Positions 39,374 through 48,117 of a stretch of 64,000 bases of DNA are shown in pieces. A model generated the notes under the pieces. The model was not told where the DNA came from and did not search any database. It saw only the letters and a program-made list of their open reading frames with translations. The first letter of the stretch is position 1. Every line of letters begins with the position of its first letter. A program made the translations under genes and the position numbers. Origin of the DNA: Sphingomonas sp. IW22 (lineage in GTDB: Bacteria > Pseudomonadota > Alphaproteobacteria > Sphingomonadales > Sphingomonadaceae); contig NZ_JBGGWB010000002.1 in the NCBI RefSeq assembly GCF_041321155.1, forward strand, positions 310,001-374,000. The letters run 5' to 3'.

Positions 39374-39691
39374 TCAGGGCTGGCTGCGCACCGCGCCGCG
39401 ATCCTCAACCAGCGTGGGGGAGGGGCCGGTGGCGGGGCGAAGCGCTTCCCGGTCGGCGGCGCTGACGGGCGCGGTGGGGTCGGGGCGGAAGTCCACGGGT
39501 GCACGCTGATCGGCGGGCGGGCGGCTGCCGTCGCGCGGCAGGTCGGGTGCGGCATGCCCCTCCGCCCCGTCGCGGCGGCGGCCGTTCATGTACCAGCCGA
39601 GCGCGGCAATGCCCGCAGCAGCGACGGCCACCCCGGCACCGGCGGCCAGCATCGTGTTGCGGGACAGGTCGGGCAGGCGGCGGTCGATCAT
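39374..39691 (-). CDS. Hypothetical single-pass membrane protein
   Basis: Not recognised. The 105-residue product has a short cytoplasmic start, one predicted membrane helix (NTMLAAGAGVAVAAAGIAAL, about residues 12-31) and a Pro/Arg/Asp-rich, probably disordered tail. The ATG at 39691 has AGGAG 8 nt upstream, which favours it over ATG 39721. Reading-frame length and a real ribosome site support a gene; no domain could be named. It is divergent from the 2-hydroxyacid dehydrogenase gene. Confidence 0.6.
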   Translation of the reverse strand: MIDRRLPDLSRNTMLAAGAGVAVAAAGIAALGWYMNGRRRDGAEGHAAPDLPRDGSRPPADQRAPVDFRPDPTAPVSAADREALRPATGPSPTLVEDRGAVRSQP

Positions 39692-39789
39692 GGTTTCAGC
39701 TCCTGAATCAGCATTTGCCATGGTGAACCGGTGGCCGGGCGCACGGTTCCGTGCGTGCCGATGCGCCGGCTTTGCGATAAGATCGCGCC

Positions 39790-40746
39790 ATGACCCAGGA
39801 TTCCCGCCCGGTGCTGATCCGGCTGTGCCCCTTCCCCCCCGATCTTGAGGCCGCGCTGGCCGAGCGGGGGCAGGTGATCGACTGGCCTGCGCTCGCCCCG
39901 GCCGAGCGGTCACAGTGGTTGAACGATCATGCCGGCGGCGTTCGTGCCATCATCACCAACGGCCATGTCGGCGCACCGCGCGATCTGGTCGAGGCGCTGC
40001 CCGCGCTGGGCCTGATCGCGGTCAACGGTGTGGGGTATGACCAGGTCGACATCGCCCATGCCGCTGCTCATGGTGTCGCGGTCGCCAACACGCCCGACGT
40101 GCTGACCGACGATGTCGCCGATCTGGCGGTGGGGCTCGTGATCGGGCTGATCCGCCAGATTGCGCGCGCCGACGCCTTCGTCCGGGGCGGGGCGTGGGCG
40201 GGGGGCAACATGCCGCTGGCGCGCAAGGTGACGGGCCGTCGATTCGGGATCGTCGGGCTGGGCCGCATCGGCCATGCCATTGCCCGGCGGCTGAGCGTGT
40301 TCGGGCCGGTCGCCTATACCGGGCGCGCGCCAAAGCCGGTCGCATATGATTTTCATCCCGACCCGCTGGCGCTGGCGGCGGCGTGCGATGTGCTGATCGT
40401 CGCTTGTGCCGCCACGCCTGCGACCCGGCACCTGATCGACGCGCGGGTGCTTAACGCGCTTGGCCCCGACGGCGTGCTGGTCAATGTCGCGCGCGGGTCG
40501 GTGGTGGACGAAGCGGCGCTGGTCGCCGCCGTCGAGAACGAATTGATCGCGGGCGCCGCGCTGGACGTGTTCGAGGATGAGCCCAATGTCCCCGCTGCCC
40601 TGATCGACAGCCCCGCGACGCTGCTGACCCCACATATCGCCAGTGCCACGGTCGAAACGCGCGGGGCGATGGCAGCGCTGGTGCTGGACAATCTGGATGC
40701 GTTCCTGGCGGGCAGGCCGCTGTTGACGCCCGTCTCTCCGGCCTGA
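39790..40746 (+). CDS. D-isomer-specific 2-hydroxyacid dehydrogenase
   Basis: An NAD(P)-dependent oxidoreductase that interconverts 2-oxoacids and D-2-hydroxyacids (glyoxylate/hydroxypyruvate reductase-like). The 318-residue protein has the NAD motif FGIVGLGRIGHAIA (about residues 152-165), the catalytic Arg in NVARGSVVDEAALV, the Glu region DVFEDEPNVP and the catalytic His in LTPHIASAT. Substrate cannot be told from sequence. The ATG at 39790 gives full-length similarity. It lies 59 bp before the GH127 gene and may be in the same transcript. Confidence 0.88.
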   Translation: MTQDSRPVLIRLCPFPPDLEAALAERGQVIDWPALAPAERSQWLNDHAGGVRAIITNGHVGAPRDLVEALPALGLIAVNGVGYDQVDIAHAAAHGVAVANTPDVLTDDVADLAVGLVIGLIRQIARADAFVRGGAWAGGNMPLARKVTGRRFGIVGLGRIGHAIARRLSVFGPVAYTGRAPKPVAYDFHPDPLALAAACDVLIVACAATPATRHLIDARVLNALGPDGVLVNVARGSVVDEAALVAAVENELIAGAALDVFEDEPNVPAALIDSPATLLTPHIASATVETRGAMAALVLDNLDAFLAGRPLLTPVSPA

Positions 40747-40805
40747 ACGCTTGCTCCGAGGGCGGCACCGCGTTTATAGTCAGAGTAATAATCGGGAGAG
40801 ACGAT

Positions 40806-43127
40806 GTGCTGAACTGGTCGCGCAGGGGTGCGCTGGGCGCGGGTGTGGCAATGGGGCTGGCACCGTCGCTGGGCTTTGCCGGACAGTCGATGTCGACCGG
40901 CGGGACAACCGCTCGCCCCTTCCCATTGGCGCAGGTGCGCTTGAAGCCGTCGATCTTCCTCACGTCGATAGAGGCGAACCAGCGGTTCCTGTTGTCGCTC
41001 GAGCCCGACCGGCTGTTGCACAATTTCCACGCCGGCGCCGGATTGCCGTCAAAGGGCGAAGTCTATGGCGGCTGGGAAGCGCGCGGAATCGCGGGCCATT
41101 CGCTGGGCCATTATCTGACCGCCATGTCGCTGCTCCATGCCCAGACGGGCAAGCCGGCGTTTCGCGAACGTGCCGCCTATATCGTCGGGGAACTGCGCGC
41201 GGTGCAGGCGCGCCATGGCGACGGCTATGCCGGCGGCACCACCGTCGAGCGCGATGGGCGGACCGTGGACGGCAAGATTGTTTATGAAGAGCTGCGGCAG
41301 GGCCGGATCGACAGCCATGGTTTCGGCGTCAATGGCGGCTGGGTGCCGCTTTACACCTATCACAAGGTGGTGGCCGGTGCGTTGGACGCGCATCAGCTGG
41401 CGGGTATCAACGACGGGCTGCGCGTGGCGATCGGATTGGGCGATTATCTGGGTACCATCCTGGAAGGGATGACCGACGCTCAGGTGCAGAAGCTGCTGGT
41501 CGCCGAACATGGCGGGCTGACCGAATCCTATGCCGAATTGTATCGCCGCACGGGCAATCGCCGCTGGTTGACCCTGTCGCAGCGGATGCGCCACCATGCG
41601 ATCGTCGATCCGCTGGCCGCCGGGCGCGACGAACTGGCGGGCAAACATGCCAATACCCAAATTCCCAAGATCATCGGCGATGCGCGCCTGCACGAACTGA
41701 CCGGCGATCCGCGTTATCGGCAGGTGGCCGATTTCTTCTGGAACATCGTCACCCGCGATCACAGCTATGTCATTGGCGGCAATTCGGATCACGAACATTT
41801 CGGCCCGCCGCGCCAATTGTCCGAACGGCTGGACCAGCAGACGTGCGAGGCGTGCAACAGCTACAACATGCTCAAGCTGACCCGGCACCTTTATGGCTGG
41901 AGCGGGGATGCGGCCTATTTCGATTTCTATGAACGCGCGCACCTGAACCACATCATGAGCCAGCAGGACCCCGAAACGGGGATGGTGACCTATTTCACCG
42001 CGCTGGCATCGGGGATGAGCCGCGTTCATTCAGAGCCGACGACCGATTTCTGGTGCTGTGTCGGATCGGGGATGGAAAGCCATTCGAAACATGGCGACAG
42101 CATCTACTGGCAGCGCGGCGACGCGGTGGCGATCAACCTCTATTACGCCTCAACGCTGGATGCGCCCGAAGCGCGGCTGGACATGGAAACCGCCTTTCCC
42201 ATGGACGACGGTGTCCGCATCTCGGTGGCAAAGCCGCCGCGGATGCTGGCGCTGCGCGTGCCGGGCTGGTGTGCGACGCCCGATGTCCGCGTCAACGGCA
42301 AGACTGCGGGGCGGCGCGAGGGCGGTTACTGGATGCTGGCGGGACTGAAGGCGGGGGACCGCATCGAACTGCGCCTGCCGATGGCGTTGCGCGTCGAAAC
42401 CATGCCCGATAACGACCGGCTGGTCGCGTTTCTCAGCGGGCCGCTGGTACTGGCGGGCAATATGGGACCGGCCGGGCCGATGTGGGAAGGCCCGCCGCCT
42501 GCCATCGTCAGCGATGCCGCGCGACCGGTGCTGGTCGCGGATGACGGGCTGCATCGCTATCGACTGGGCGCGCAGGGCCGGCCCGGCGACCTGTCGCTCA
42601 CGCCCTTTTTCGCGCAGCATCACAACCGCACCGCCGTTTATTTCCAGCGTTTCGGCACGGGCGAATGGGCGACCGAATCGGTGGCGTGGGAACGTGCCGC
42701 GCGCGAGCGGGCCGAGCTGGAAAAGCGCACCGTCGACGTCATCCGGCTGGGTGAGCAACAGCCGGAGGTCGATCACGCGTTCGACGGCACCGAAAATACC
42801 GCCACCGTCCCGCATCAGATCGACCGGTCGCGCGTGGTGCAAAAGGGCCATTTCGCCTTTGACCTGAAGGGCGCGGGCGGGCCGGCGGCACTGCACGTTA
42901 CTTATGGCGCGCGGCACCGGGACCGCGATTTCCGCATCCTGGTCGACGGCAAACTGCTGGCACGCGAGACGCTGAAGGGCGAGGCCGCGGCCGGGCGCAA
43001 TATCGTCGTCTATCCTTTGCCCGACGGCATGGGCGGGGGCGACCGGATGCGCGTGCGCTTCGAAGCGGACACGGATCAGGGCGTGGAAGTCTATCAGGTG
43101 CGGCTGGTGCGCATGCCGACTGTCTAG
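40806..43127 (+). CDS. Tat-exported GH127-family glycoside hydrolase (beta-L-arabinofuranosidase-like)
   Basis: The 773-residue protein matches the GH127 (former DUF1680) group, whose characterised member uses a cysteine nucleophile and a zinc site. The zinc/cysteine residues are visible: Glu348 and Cys350 in TCEACNSYN, and Cys417-Cys418 in WCCVGSGMESHSKHGDS. The N-terminus NWSRRGALGAGVAMGLAPSL is a twin-arginine-type signal, so it should be exported folded. The start is GTG 40806 with GGGAGAG 5 nt upstream; an overlapping ATG at 40804 runs into a stop after two codons. It probably releases arabinofuranose from plant-type glycans. Confidence 0.87.
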   Translation: MLNWSRRGALGAGVAMGLAPSLGFAGQSMSTGGTTARPFPLAQVRLKPSIFLTSIEANQRFLLSLEPDRLLHNFHAGAGLPSKGEVYGGWEARGIAGHSLGHYLTAMSLLHAQTGKPAFRERAAYIVGELRAVQARHGDGYAGGTTVERDGRTVDGKIVYEELRQGRIDSHGFGVNGGWVPLYTYHKVVAGALDAHQLAGINDGLRVAIGLGDYLGTILEGMTDAQVQKLLVAEHGGLTESYAELYRRTGNRRWLTLSQRMRHHAIVDPLAAGRDELAGKHANTQIPKIIGDARLHELTGDPRYRQVADFFWNIVTRDHSYVIGGNSDHEHFGPPRQLSERLDQQTCEACNSYNMLKLTRHLYGWSGDAAYFDFYERAHLNHIMSQQDPETGMVTYFTALASGMSRVHSEPTTDFWCCVGSGMESHSKHGDSIYWQRGDAVAINLYYASTLDAPEARLDMETAFPMDDGVRISVAKPPRMLALRVPGWCATPDVRVNGKTAGRREGGYWMLAGLKAGDRIELRLPMALRVETMPDNDRLVAFLSGPLVLAGNMGPAGPMWEGPPPAIVSDAARPVLVADDGLHRYRLGAQGRPGDLSLTPFFAQHHNRTAVYFQRFGTGEWATESVAWERAARERAELEKRTVDVIRLGEQQPEVDHAFDGTENTATVPHQIDRSRVVQKGHFAFDLKGAGGPAALHVTYGARHRDRDFRILVDGKLLARETLKGEAAAGRNIVVYPLPDGMGGGDRMRVRFEADTDQGVEVYQVRLVRMPTV

Positions 43128-43136
43128 CGGGCCGGG

Positions 43137-43865
43137 TCACACCCGGCCGGACAGCGCCTTTTTAAGGCGGGAATGGGCGCTGGCCTTGATCTGGCACACC
43201 CGCGCCGCGCCGACGCCCAGCACCTGTCCGATTTCCTCCAGATTGAGTTCCTCGACATAATAAAGCTGCACGACCATCGCTTCCCGCTCCGGCAGGGCGG
43301 CGATGGCGGTAGCCAGCGCGTCGCGCGTGTCGGCTTCGGCCAGCGCGGAAAAGGCGTCGCCGCCATCGTCGACGAACCATGATAGCTCGTCGGAATAAAC
43401 CTCGTCGATCGAATCGAACCGCAACGCTTCTGCCGTGGCATAATCGACGCGCAGCTTTTCGATGGTGACGCCCAGCCGTGCGGCGACCTCCGCCTCTGTC
43501 GGTGCGCGGCCCAGCGCGTTGTGCAGCGCCGCTAGGCTTTCCTGATACGCCTTACGCCGTTTCATCGCGCCGCGCGTCAGCGTTGCCTGTCGCCGCAATT
43601 CGTCGATCATGCTGCCGCGCACGCGGGTCATGGCGAAGTTGTGGAAGCTGGTCTCGCCGCGATCCTCGAAACTGCGGGCGGCTTCGACCAGCGCGATCAT
43701 GCCGATCTGGACCAGATCCTCGACTTCGACGATGGCGCTCATGCTGCCATGAACGTGCCAGGCGACCCGGCGGACCATCGGCAGTTCGGCCTTGACCATC
43801 GCCTCCACATCGCGCGCGGCGGGGCGCTGGGCAGGGCTGTAGGTCAGCGGCGCGGCGGCGTTCAT
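43137..43865 (-). CDS. fliA: RNA polymerase sigma factor FliA (sigma-28)
   Basis: Sigma-28 directs transcription of late flagellar genes and is held by FlgM until the hook is complete. The 242-residue protein has region 2 (VEDLVQIGMIALVEAARSFE), region 3 (GRAPTEAEVAARLGV) and region 4 with its HTH (LNLEEIGQVLGVGAARVCQI). Its ATG overlaps the flhA stop (ATGA), so it is coupled to flhA directly, without the flhF-flhG genes usually found between them in gammaproteobacteria. The sigma-54-like promoter 3 kb upstream would put it in an earlier class. Confidence 0.94.
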   Translation of the reverse strand: MNAAAPLTYSPAQRPAARDVEAMVKAELPMVRRVAWHVHGSMSAIVEVEDLVQIGMIALVEAARSFEDRGETSFHNFAMTRVRGSMIDELRRQATLTRGAMKRRKAYQESLAALHNALGRAPTEAEVAARLGVTIEKLRVDYATAEALRFDSIDEVYSDELSWFVDDGGDAFSALAEADTRDALATAIAALPEREAMVVQLYYVEELNLEEIGQVLGVGAARVCQIKASAHSRLKKALSGRV

Positions 43866-45946
43866 GCGGGCAGCGCCTCTGCCGCTCCGATCACCGCGAC
43901 GACCTCGACCGCCTTGTCTTCGGGCACTTCGAAAAAGCTCATGACCGGCGTGTCGGGCAGGTAAGTACGCACCAGCTTGCGAATCGCACGGCGGATCGAT
44001 GGCTGGACGACCAGCGCAAAGGGCTTGGCTTCCGCCATCAGCGGCTGTGCGGCCTGTTGCAGGGCGTCGACGATGCGGCGGCCCAGATCGGGTTCGATGG
44101 TGTGCCGCCGCTGCGTGTCGGCGCGCATCGCCTGACCCAGCAGCGCCTCAAGCTGACCCTCCAGCGTCATCACGCGCAGCGGCTCGCGCACGCCGCACAG
44201 CTTCTGCACGATCAGGGGGCCGAGTTCGGGGCGGATTGTCTCGATCAGTTCCTCGGCATCGTTGGTGCGCTGGGCAGCGACGGCGATGGCGGCGGCGATG
44301 CGGCGGAATTCCTTGAGCGGGATATTCTCGGCCAACAGGCCGCGCAGCACTTGGGTCAGCGTCGTCAGCGGCAGCGGGGCGGGGCACAGGGCGGCGACCA
44401 GCGCGGCGGCGCGTTCCTTCAGCCCGTCCAGCAGCGCCTGCACTTCGTCCGGGCCGAGCAGGTCGGCGGCGTTCTGGATCAGCAGGTGGTTCAGATGCGT
44501 GGCGATCACCGTGCCTGGATCGACGACCAGATAGCCCATGCCCGTCGCCTGATCGGCATCGCCCGCCGCGATCCATGTCGCGTCCAGGCCAAAGGTCGGG
44601 TCCTTTGCCTCCTTGCCGCGCAGTGCGCCAACGCCCTGTCCGGTGTTCAGCGCCAGCATTTCGTCGGGCGACACCTGATCCTCGCCCACGACGACGCCGT
44701 TGACCAGGATGCGATAGGTAAAGGGCGCCAGGTTGATGTCGTCGCGCACACGTACCTGCGGCACGACAAAGCCCAGTTCCTTGGACAACTGACGCCGCAC
44801 GCCGGTGATCCGGCTCATCAGCGGGCTGCCCTTGCGGTCGTCGACCAGCGGGACCAGGCCATAGCCGATGTCGAGCATGACCTGCATCCCCTCGGTCACT
44901 TCGTCCCAGCTGATCTTGGACAGATCGGCGGGGGCAGATGCCTCGACGGGTTCGGGCGGCGGCGGGCGGTCGGCAATCTTCTTCAGGCGCCAGGCGGCAT
45001 AACCGGCAGCGGAAGCGGCGGGCAGGATGACCATCGCCGGCATGCCCGGCAGAAAGCCCAGCAGCGTCAGGATCGCCGCCACCGGTGTCCAGGTGCGGTG
45101 CGATGCGAACTGGCTGCCGATCTGGCCCGACAGGTCGTGGGTGGAGGCGACGCGCGTCACGATCGCGGCTGCGGCGATGGACAGCATCAGCGCGGGGATC
45201 TGCGCCACCAGCGCGTCACCGATCGCCAGCAGGATATAGGCGCTGGCCGCATCCGACACCGACAGGCCATGGCTGACCACGCCCAGGATCAGGCCGCCGA
45301 CAATGTTGATCGCCAGGATCAACAGTCCGGCCACCGCATCGCCCTTCACGAACTTGGACGAACCGTCCATCGCGCCATAGAAATCGGCTTCGGTCGATAC
45401 CTCGACGCGACGCGCACGCGCTTCGTCGGGCGTGATCAGACCGGCATTCAGATCGGCGTCGATCGCCATCTGCTTGCCCGGCAGCGCGTCCAGCGTGAAG
45501 CGTGCCGACACTTCCGACACGCGGCCCGCGCCCTTTGTTACGACGATCATGTTGATGATCATCAGGATCGCGAACACCAGGATGCCGACGACATAATCGC
45601 CGCCGATCAGGAAGGTGCCGAACGCCTCGATCACATGGCCCGCCGCCGCTTCGCCCTCATGCCCGTGTACCAGCACCACGCGGGTCGATGCGACGTTCAG
45701 CCCCAGGCGGAACAGCGTGACGAACAGCAGCACCGTCGGAAAGGACGAGAAGTCGAGCGGCTTCTGCGCGTTCAGCGCCACCATCAGCACAGCCAGGCTG
45801 AGCATAATGTTGGCGATGAAGAACACGTCGAGCAATGGCGCCGGGATCGGCACCACCATCAGCACGACCAGCAGCAGGATGGCGCCCGGCAGCGCCGCCG
45901 AACGCGACGCGGATCCCCAGCCACCCTTGGCGAGCGAAGCGAACAT
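43862..45946 (-). CDS. flhA: Flagellar export gate protein FlhA
   Basis: FlhA is the nonameric export-gate subunit that couples proton flow to export and binds chaperone-substrate complexes. The 694-residue protein has about eight N-terminal membrane segments, the FHIPEP-type cytoplasmic loop region (VSARFTLDALPGKQMAIDAD, about residues 145-164) and a C-terminal cytoplasmic domain from about residue 330. It lies between the lytic transglycosylase gene (TGATG overlap) and fliA (ATGA overlap), forming a three-gene operon apart from the main export-gate genes. Confidence 0.97.
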   Translation of the reverse strand: MFASLAKGGWGSASRSAALPGAILLLVVLMVVPIPAPLLDVFFIANIMLSLAVLMVALNAQKPLDFSSFPTVLLFVTLFRLGLNVASTRVVLVHGHEGEAAAGHVIEAFGTFLIGGDYVVGILVFAILMIINMIVVTKGAGRVSEVSARFTLDALPGKQMAIDADLNAGLITPDEARARRVEVSTEADFYGAMDGSSKFVKGDAVAGLLILAINIVGGLILGVVSHGLSVSDAASAYILLAIGDALVAQIPALMLSIAAAAIVTRVASTHDLSGQIGSQFASHRTWTPVAAILTLLGFLPGMPAMVILPAASAAGYAAWRLKKIADRPPPPEPVEASAPADLSKISWDEVTEGMQVMLDIGYGLVPLVDDRKGSPLMSRITGVRRQLSKELGFVVPQVRVRDDINLAPFTYRILVNGVVVGEDQVSPDEMLALNTGQGVGALRGKEAKDPTFGLDATWIAAGDADQATGMGYLVVDPGTVIATHLNHLLIQNAADLLGPDEVQALLDGLKERAAALVAALCPAPLPLTTLTQVLRGLLAENIPLKEFRRIAAAIAVAAQRTNDAEELIETIRPELGPLIVQKLCGVREPLRVMTLEGQLEALLGQAMRADTQRRHTIEPDLGRRIVDALQQAAQPLMAEAKPFALVVQPSIRRAIRKLVRTYLPDTPVMSFFEVPEDKAVEVVAVIGAAEALPA

Positions 45947-46836
45947 CAGGCCCCCAGATTGGCGAGCATGAGATAGGCAAGACGCGCGGTTTCCGGCGTC
46001 GGGCGATAGGGGCTGACACGGTCGGCGGCCAGCGCGTCACGCGGCTGCGCGCGCACGACGTTCAGATTGGCCAGCGTCGTCTCAAGCCAGTTGTTGTCGC
46101 CGTCGGTCGCTCCATTGCCCAGAATGACATCGACGCCGGGCATGCGCGGCGTGGTGTCGGTGCTGGCCAGCGCCATGCCGTCGGGCAGCGCGCGCGACGC
46201 GACTTCGGCGCCGCGATCCAGCTTGCCCGCGAACCGGTCATAGATTTCACCCAATGAGCGCGGGCGTCCGCCATCGGCATAGAAGATGCTGCGATTGGCG
46301 GCGGCGGCGGCGGGGAACATGGATGCGGCGACGCGGCCGGGTGCGGCCTGCATCGTGCCCAGAAACTTCTTGGCGCCGCCCAGACCCAGGAAATGCGCCA
46401 TGTAAAGGTCGGTGCCGTTCGCTTCGCGACCCAGCGTGGATTCCAGCGCTGCCTTGTTGTCGCTGGCATGTTCGGCGGCCATCAGCGACGCGGCGCGCGG
46501 GTCGCTTCTCAGATCCAGAATGGCGCGGCGCACCCCTGCATCGGCAACATGATAGCGGCCATTGGCGCCGCGCTGGATGCTGTCTGCGGCCCAGCCAAGG
46601 CCATGTTCGGCGCCATGTTCCTTCATCACGCCCAGCCAGCTCTGTTCGATGAACTGGTAAAGCCCCGTGGCGGAGGAAGTGCGAGCGCGCGCATTGGCGC
46701 GCATGCCGCTTTCGATCTGCGCCTGACCCAGCAGATAGGTGAAGTCCACGCCCGTGCGACGGCTCGCTTCGGCAATGGCCGAATGCGGGCTGGTCTGTTG
46801 CGGGATGGTTGCCGCAGTTGCGACACGCATATTCAT
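45946..46836 (-). CDS. Lytic transglycosylase-domain protein of the flagellar operon
   Basis: A soluble lytic transglycosylase-like enzyme expected to open the peptidoglycan for rod passage. The 296-residue protein has an SLT domain from about residue 19 to 160 with the catalytic Glu in LLGQAQIESG (about residue 42) and the conserved SATGLYQFIEQSWL. There is no obvious signal peptide; the N-terminus is short and polar, so export by the flagellar apparatus is possible. FlgJ here lacks its enzymatic domain, which makes this gene the likely substitute. A second ATG at 46830 is possible. Confidence 0.86.
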   Translation of the reverse strand: MNMRVATAATIPQQTSPHSAIAEASRRTGVDFTYLLGQAQIESGMRANARARTSSATGLYQFIEQSWLGVMKEHGAEHGLGWAADSIQRGANGRYHVADAGVRRAILDLRSDPRAASLMAAEHASDNKAALESTLGREANGTDLYMAHFLGLGGAKKFLGTMQAAPGRVAASMFPAAAAANRSIFYADGGRPRSLGEIYDRFAGKLDRGAEVASRALPDGMALASTDTTPRMPGVDVILGNGATDGDNNWLETTLANLNVVRAQPRDALAADRVSPYRPTPETARLAYLMLANLGA

Positions 46837-46869
46837 TGCCGGTAAGCCCCCGTGTTCACGGGTTCACCA

Positions 46870-46884
46870 GCAAGGGGCGTGCCA
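46870..46884 (-). promoter_or_regulatory. Sigma-54 (-24/-12) promoter of the transglycosylase-flhA-fliA operon
   Basis: On the minus strand the element reads TGGCACGCCCCTTGC, matching the consensus TGGCAC-N5-TTGC exactly with GG-N10-GC spacing. The predicted start lies near 46858, giving a leader of about 20-30 nt to the transglycosylase ATG. Eighteen bases, TGGCACGCCCCTTGCTGG, are identical to the flgB promoter. TTGCCG-type boxes occur at 46836, 46951 and 46981. Confidence 0.85.
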
Positions 46885-46909
46885 ATCGTGGGGCTGTCGC
46901 CCCGCCGGA

Positions 46910-47215
46910 TCAGGCGAAGGCAGTCGCGCGGTAGGGAGCGACCGCCTGACCGGCAAGCGACTGCAGCCGGCGGCGGACATTTGCCGCCATCAGGTTCACA
47001 TAAATCCGCGCGGTATCGTTCAACCGCTGCGCCTCACGCGCCAGCGCGCGCAGTTCATCGGTCATCGGCTCGCCTTCGCATGCGGCGACGGTGTCGATAT
47101 GGCCCAGCTTGGCCGATGTCGCGCGTTCCAGCGCGCGGGGGTCGTTCGCCTTCAGCGCCGCGATTTCGGCGTGGAGGCATTCGATCACCTGAACAAGAGC
47201 GTCACGCCGGTTCAT
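46910..47215 (-). CDS. flgN: FlgN-like flagellar export chaperone
   Basis: FlgN is the cytoplasmic chaperone for the hook-filament junction proteins FlgK and FlgL, both encoded in this window. The 101-residue product is helical with the expected size and a FlgN-like central stretch (DELRALAREAQRLNDTARIY). Conservation in this family is low, so the call relies heavily on position directly after flgM, the usual arrangement. Its start overlaps flgM by 14 bp. Confidence 0.75.
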   Translation of the reverse strand: MNRRDALVQVIECLHAEIAALKANDPRALERATSAKLGHIDTVAACEGEPMTDELRALAREAQRLNDTARIYVNLMAANVRRRLQSLAGQAVAPYRATAFA

Positions 47216-47492
47216 CGGGCTTCCAGTTCAGCTTGAAGGCGAGAAGGCGGTCGGCAATCGTCGTCGGCACGATCGGAAAGCTGCCATCGGCAACAGCCTT
47301 GCGAATGCGTGCGACACGATCGCTGTCGACCGGCGGGGTCGATGCCAGATCGCGCGCGGTGGCCACCATCGACGACGCGGCGCCCGCTTCGACCTTTGCA
47401 TCAGCAGCGGGCGCGACGCGCGCGGCGGCCTTGACCGGCGCGACGGGCGCCAATGCGACCTTGTTGAGCTTCGAACCGATCGGGTCCACCAT
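47202..47492 (-). CDS. flgM: Anti-sigma-28 factor FlgM
   Basis: FlgM binds FliA and is exported through the finished hook, releasing sigma-28. The 96-residue protein has an Ala/Val-rich disordered N-terminal half and a C-terminal FlgM domain, SDRVARIRKAVADGSFPIVP followed by TTIADRLLAFKLNW. ATG 47492 has GGAAAG 8 nt upstream; in-frame ATG 47498 would leave only 2 nt spacing. It lies between flgA and flgN, and about 100 bp separate it from flgA, so it may have its own promoter. Confidence 0.88.
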   Translation of the reverse strand: MVDPIGSKLNKVALAPVAPVKAAARVAPAADAKVEAGAASSMVATARDLASTPPVDSDRVARIRKAVADGSFPIVPTTIADRLLAFKLNWKPDEPA

Positions 47493-47595
47493 CGCCATCA
47501 CTTTCCATGCGTGTCTGACAGGGAGGGTAACGACCGGCTTTCGGCAGCGTTTAGGAAAAAATTCACGGTTCGCGAAAAAAAGTTCGCGGCGCCGC

Positions 47596-48117
47596 TCAGC
47601 TGCTCCATCCGGGCAGGGTTACCCGGCCGGGTTCGACGGCCACTGCCTGGATCGGCGGCTTGGACGGATCGATACGCACCATCAGCCGCCCGCCACGTGG
47701 CGCGTCGCCCATCGCGACGCCGTCGCGCGTGATCGAAAAGCCGGCCGAACCGGCGGCGACCGTCACCGGATCGCCGCGCTTCACCACGATTTCGGGCTTT
47801 GCAGGGGCGGCGATCGGCGCAGGGGCCGATGCGGCGATGATCGGGCGGGGTTCCGCCTTTGGCGATTTGATCGGCACATAAATGCGCCAGACCGGTGCCA
47901 TACATCGGACGACGACCGCGTCGCGCGTACTGCCGCGCCATTCGAACTGCGGCATCGGGCATCGCGCCAGCTTCAACCGGGCATCGACCCGCGTCAGCGC
48001 GCCGCCATCCTCCCCGATGGCATGACCGGTAAATTGTTCGACGGCGGTGTCCAGCAGCGCGGTCGATTGAAAATCCGGCGCGGCGGCCAGTGCCAGCAGG
48101 AAAAGGGCGGGGGTCAT
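47596..48117 (-). CDS. flgA: Flagellar P-ring chaperone FlgA
   Basis: FlgA is a periplasmic chaperone required for FlgI P-ring assembly. The 173-residue protein has a short signal peptide (MTPALFLLALAAAP) and a C-terminal SAF domain from about residue 105 (VKRGDPVTVAAGSAGFSITR, then GVAMGDAPRGGRLMVR). Its ATG overlaps the upstream motB-like stop (ATGA) and has AGGAG 9 nt upstream. It is transcribed away from the flgB operon. An unusual cluster of CGGCAA/TTGCCG boxes lies 20-67 bp upstream. Confidence 0.9.
   Translation of the reverse strand: MTPALFLLALAAAPDFQSTALLDTAVEQFTGHAIGEDGGALTRVDARLKLARCPMPQFEWRGSTRDAVVVRCMAPVWRIYVPIKSPKAEPRPIIAASAPAPIAAPAKPEIVVKRGDPVTVAAGSAGFSITRDGVAMGDAPRGGRLMVRIDPSKPPIQAVAVEPGRVTLPGWSS

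Noticed and set aside
40804..40812. Mini-ORF ATG-TGC-TGA overlapping the GH127 start
   Set aside because: Two codons only; the GTG at 40806 with correctly spaced ribosome site explains the start. Translational control here cannot be supported.
47530..47600. Sigma-28 promoter or terminator between flgA and flgM
   Set aside because: A GCCGAAAG-like -10 exists on the minus strand but without a matching -35 at the right distance. An A-run flanked by a CGCGAA/TTCGCG repeat is present, but its function is unclear.
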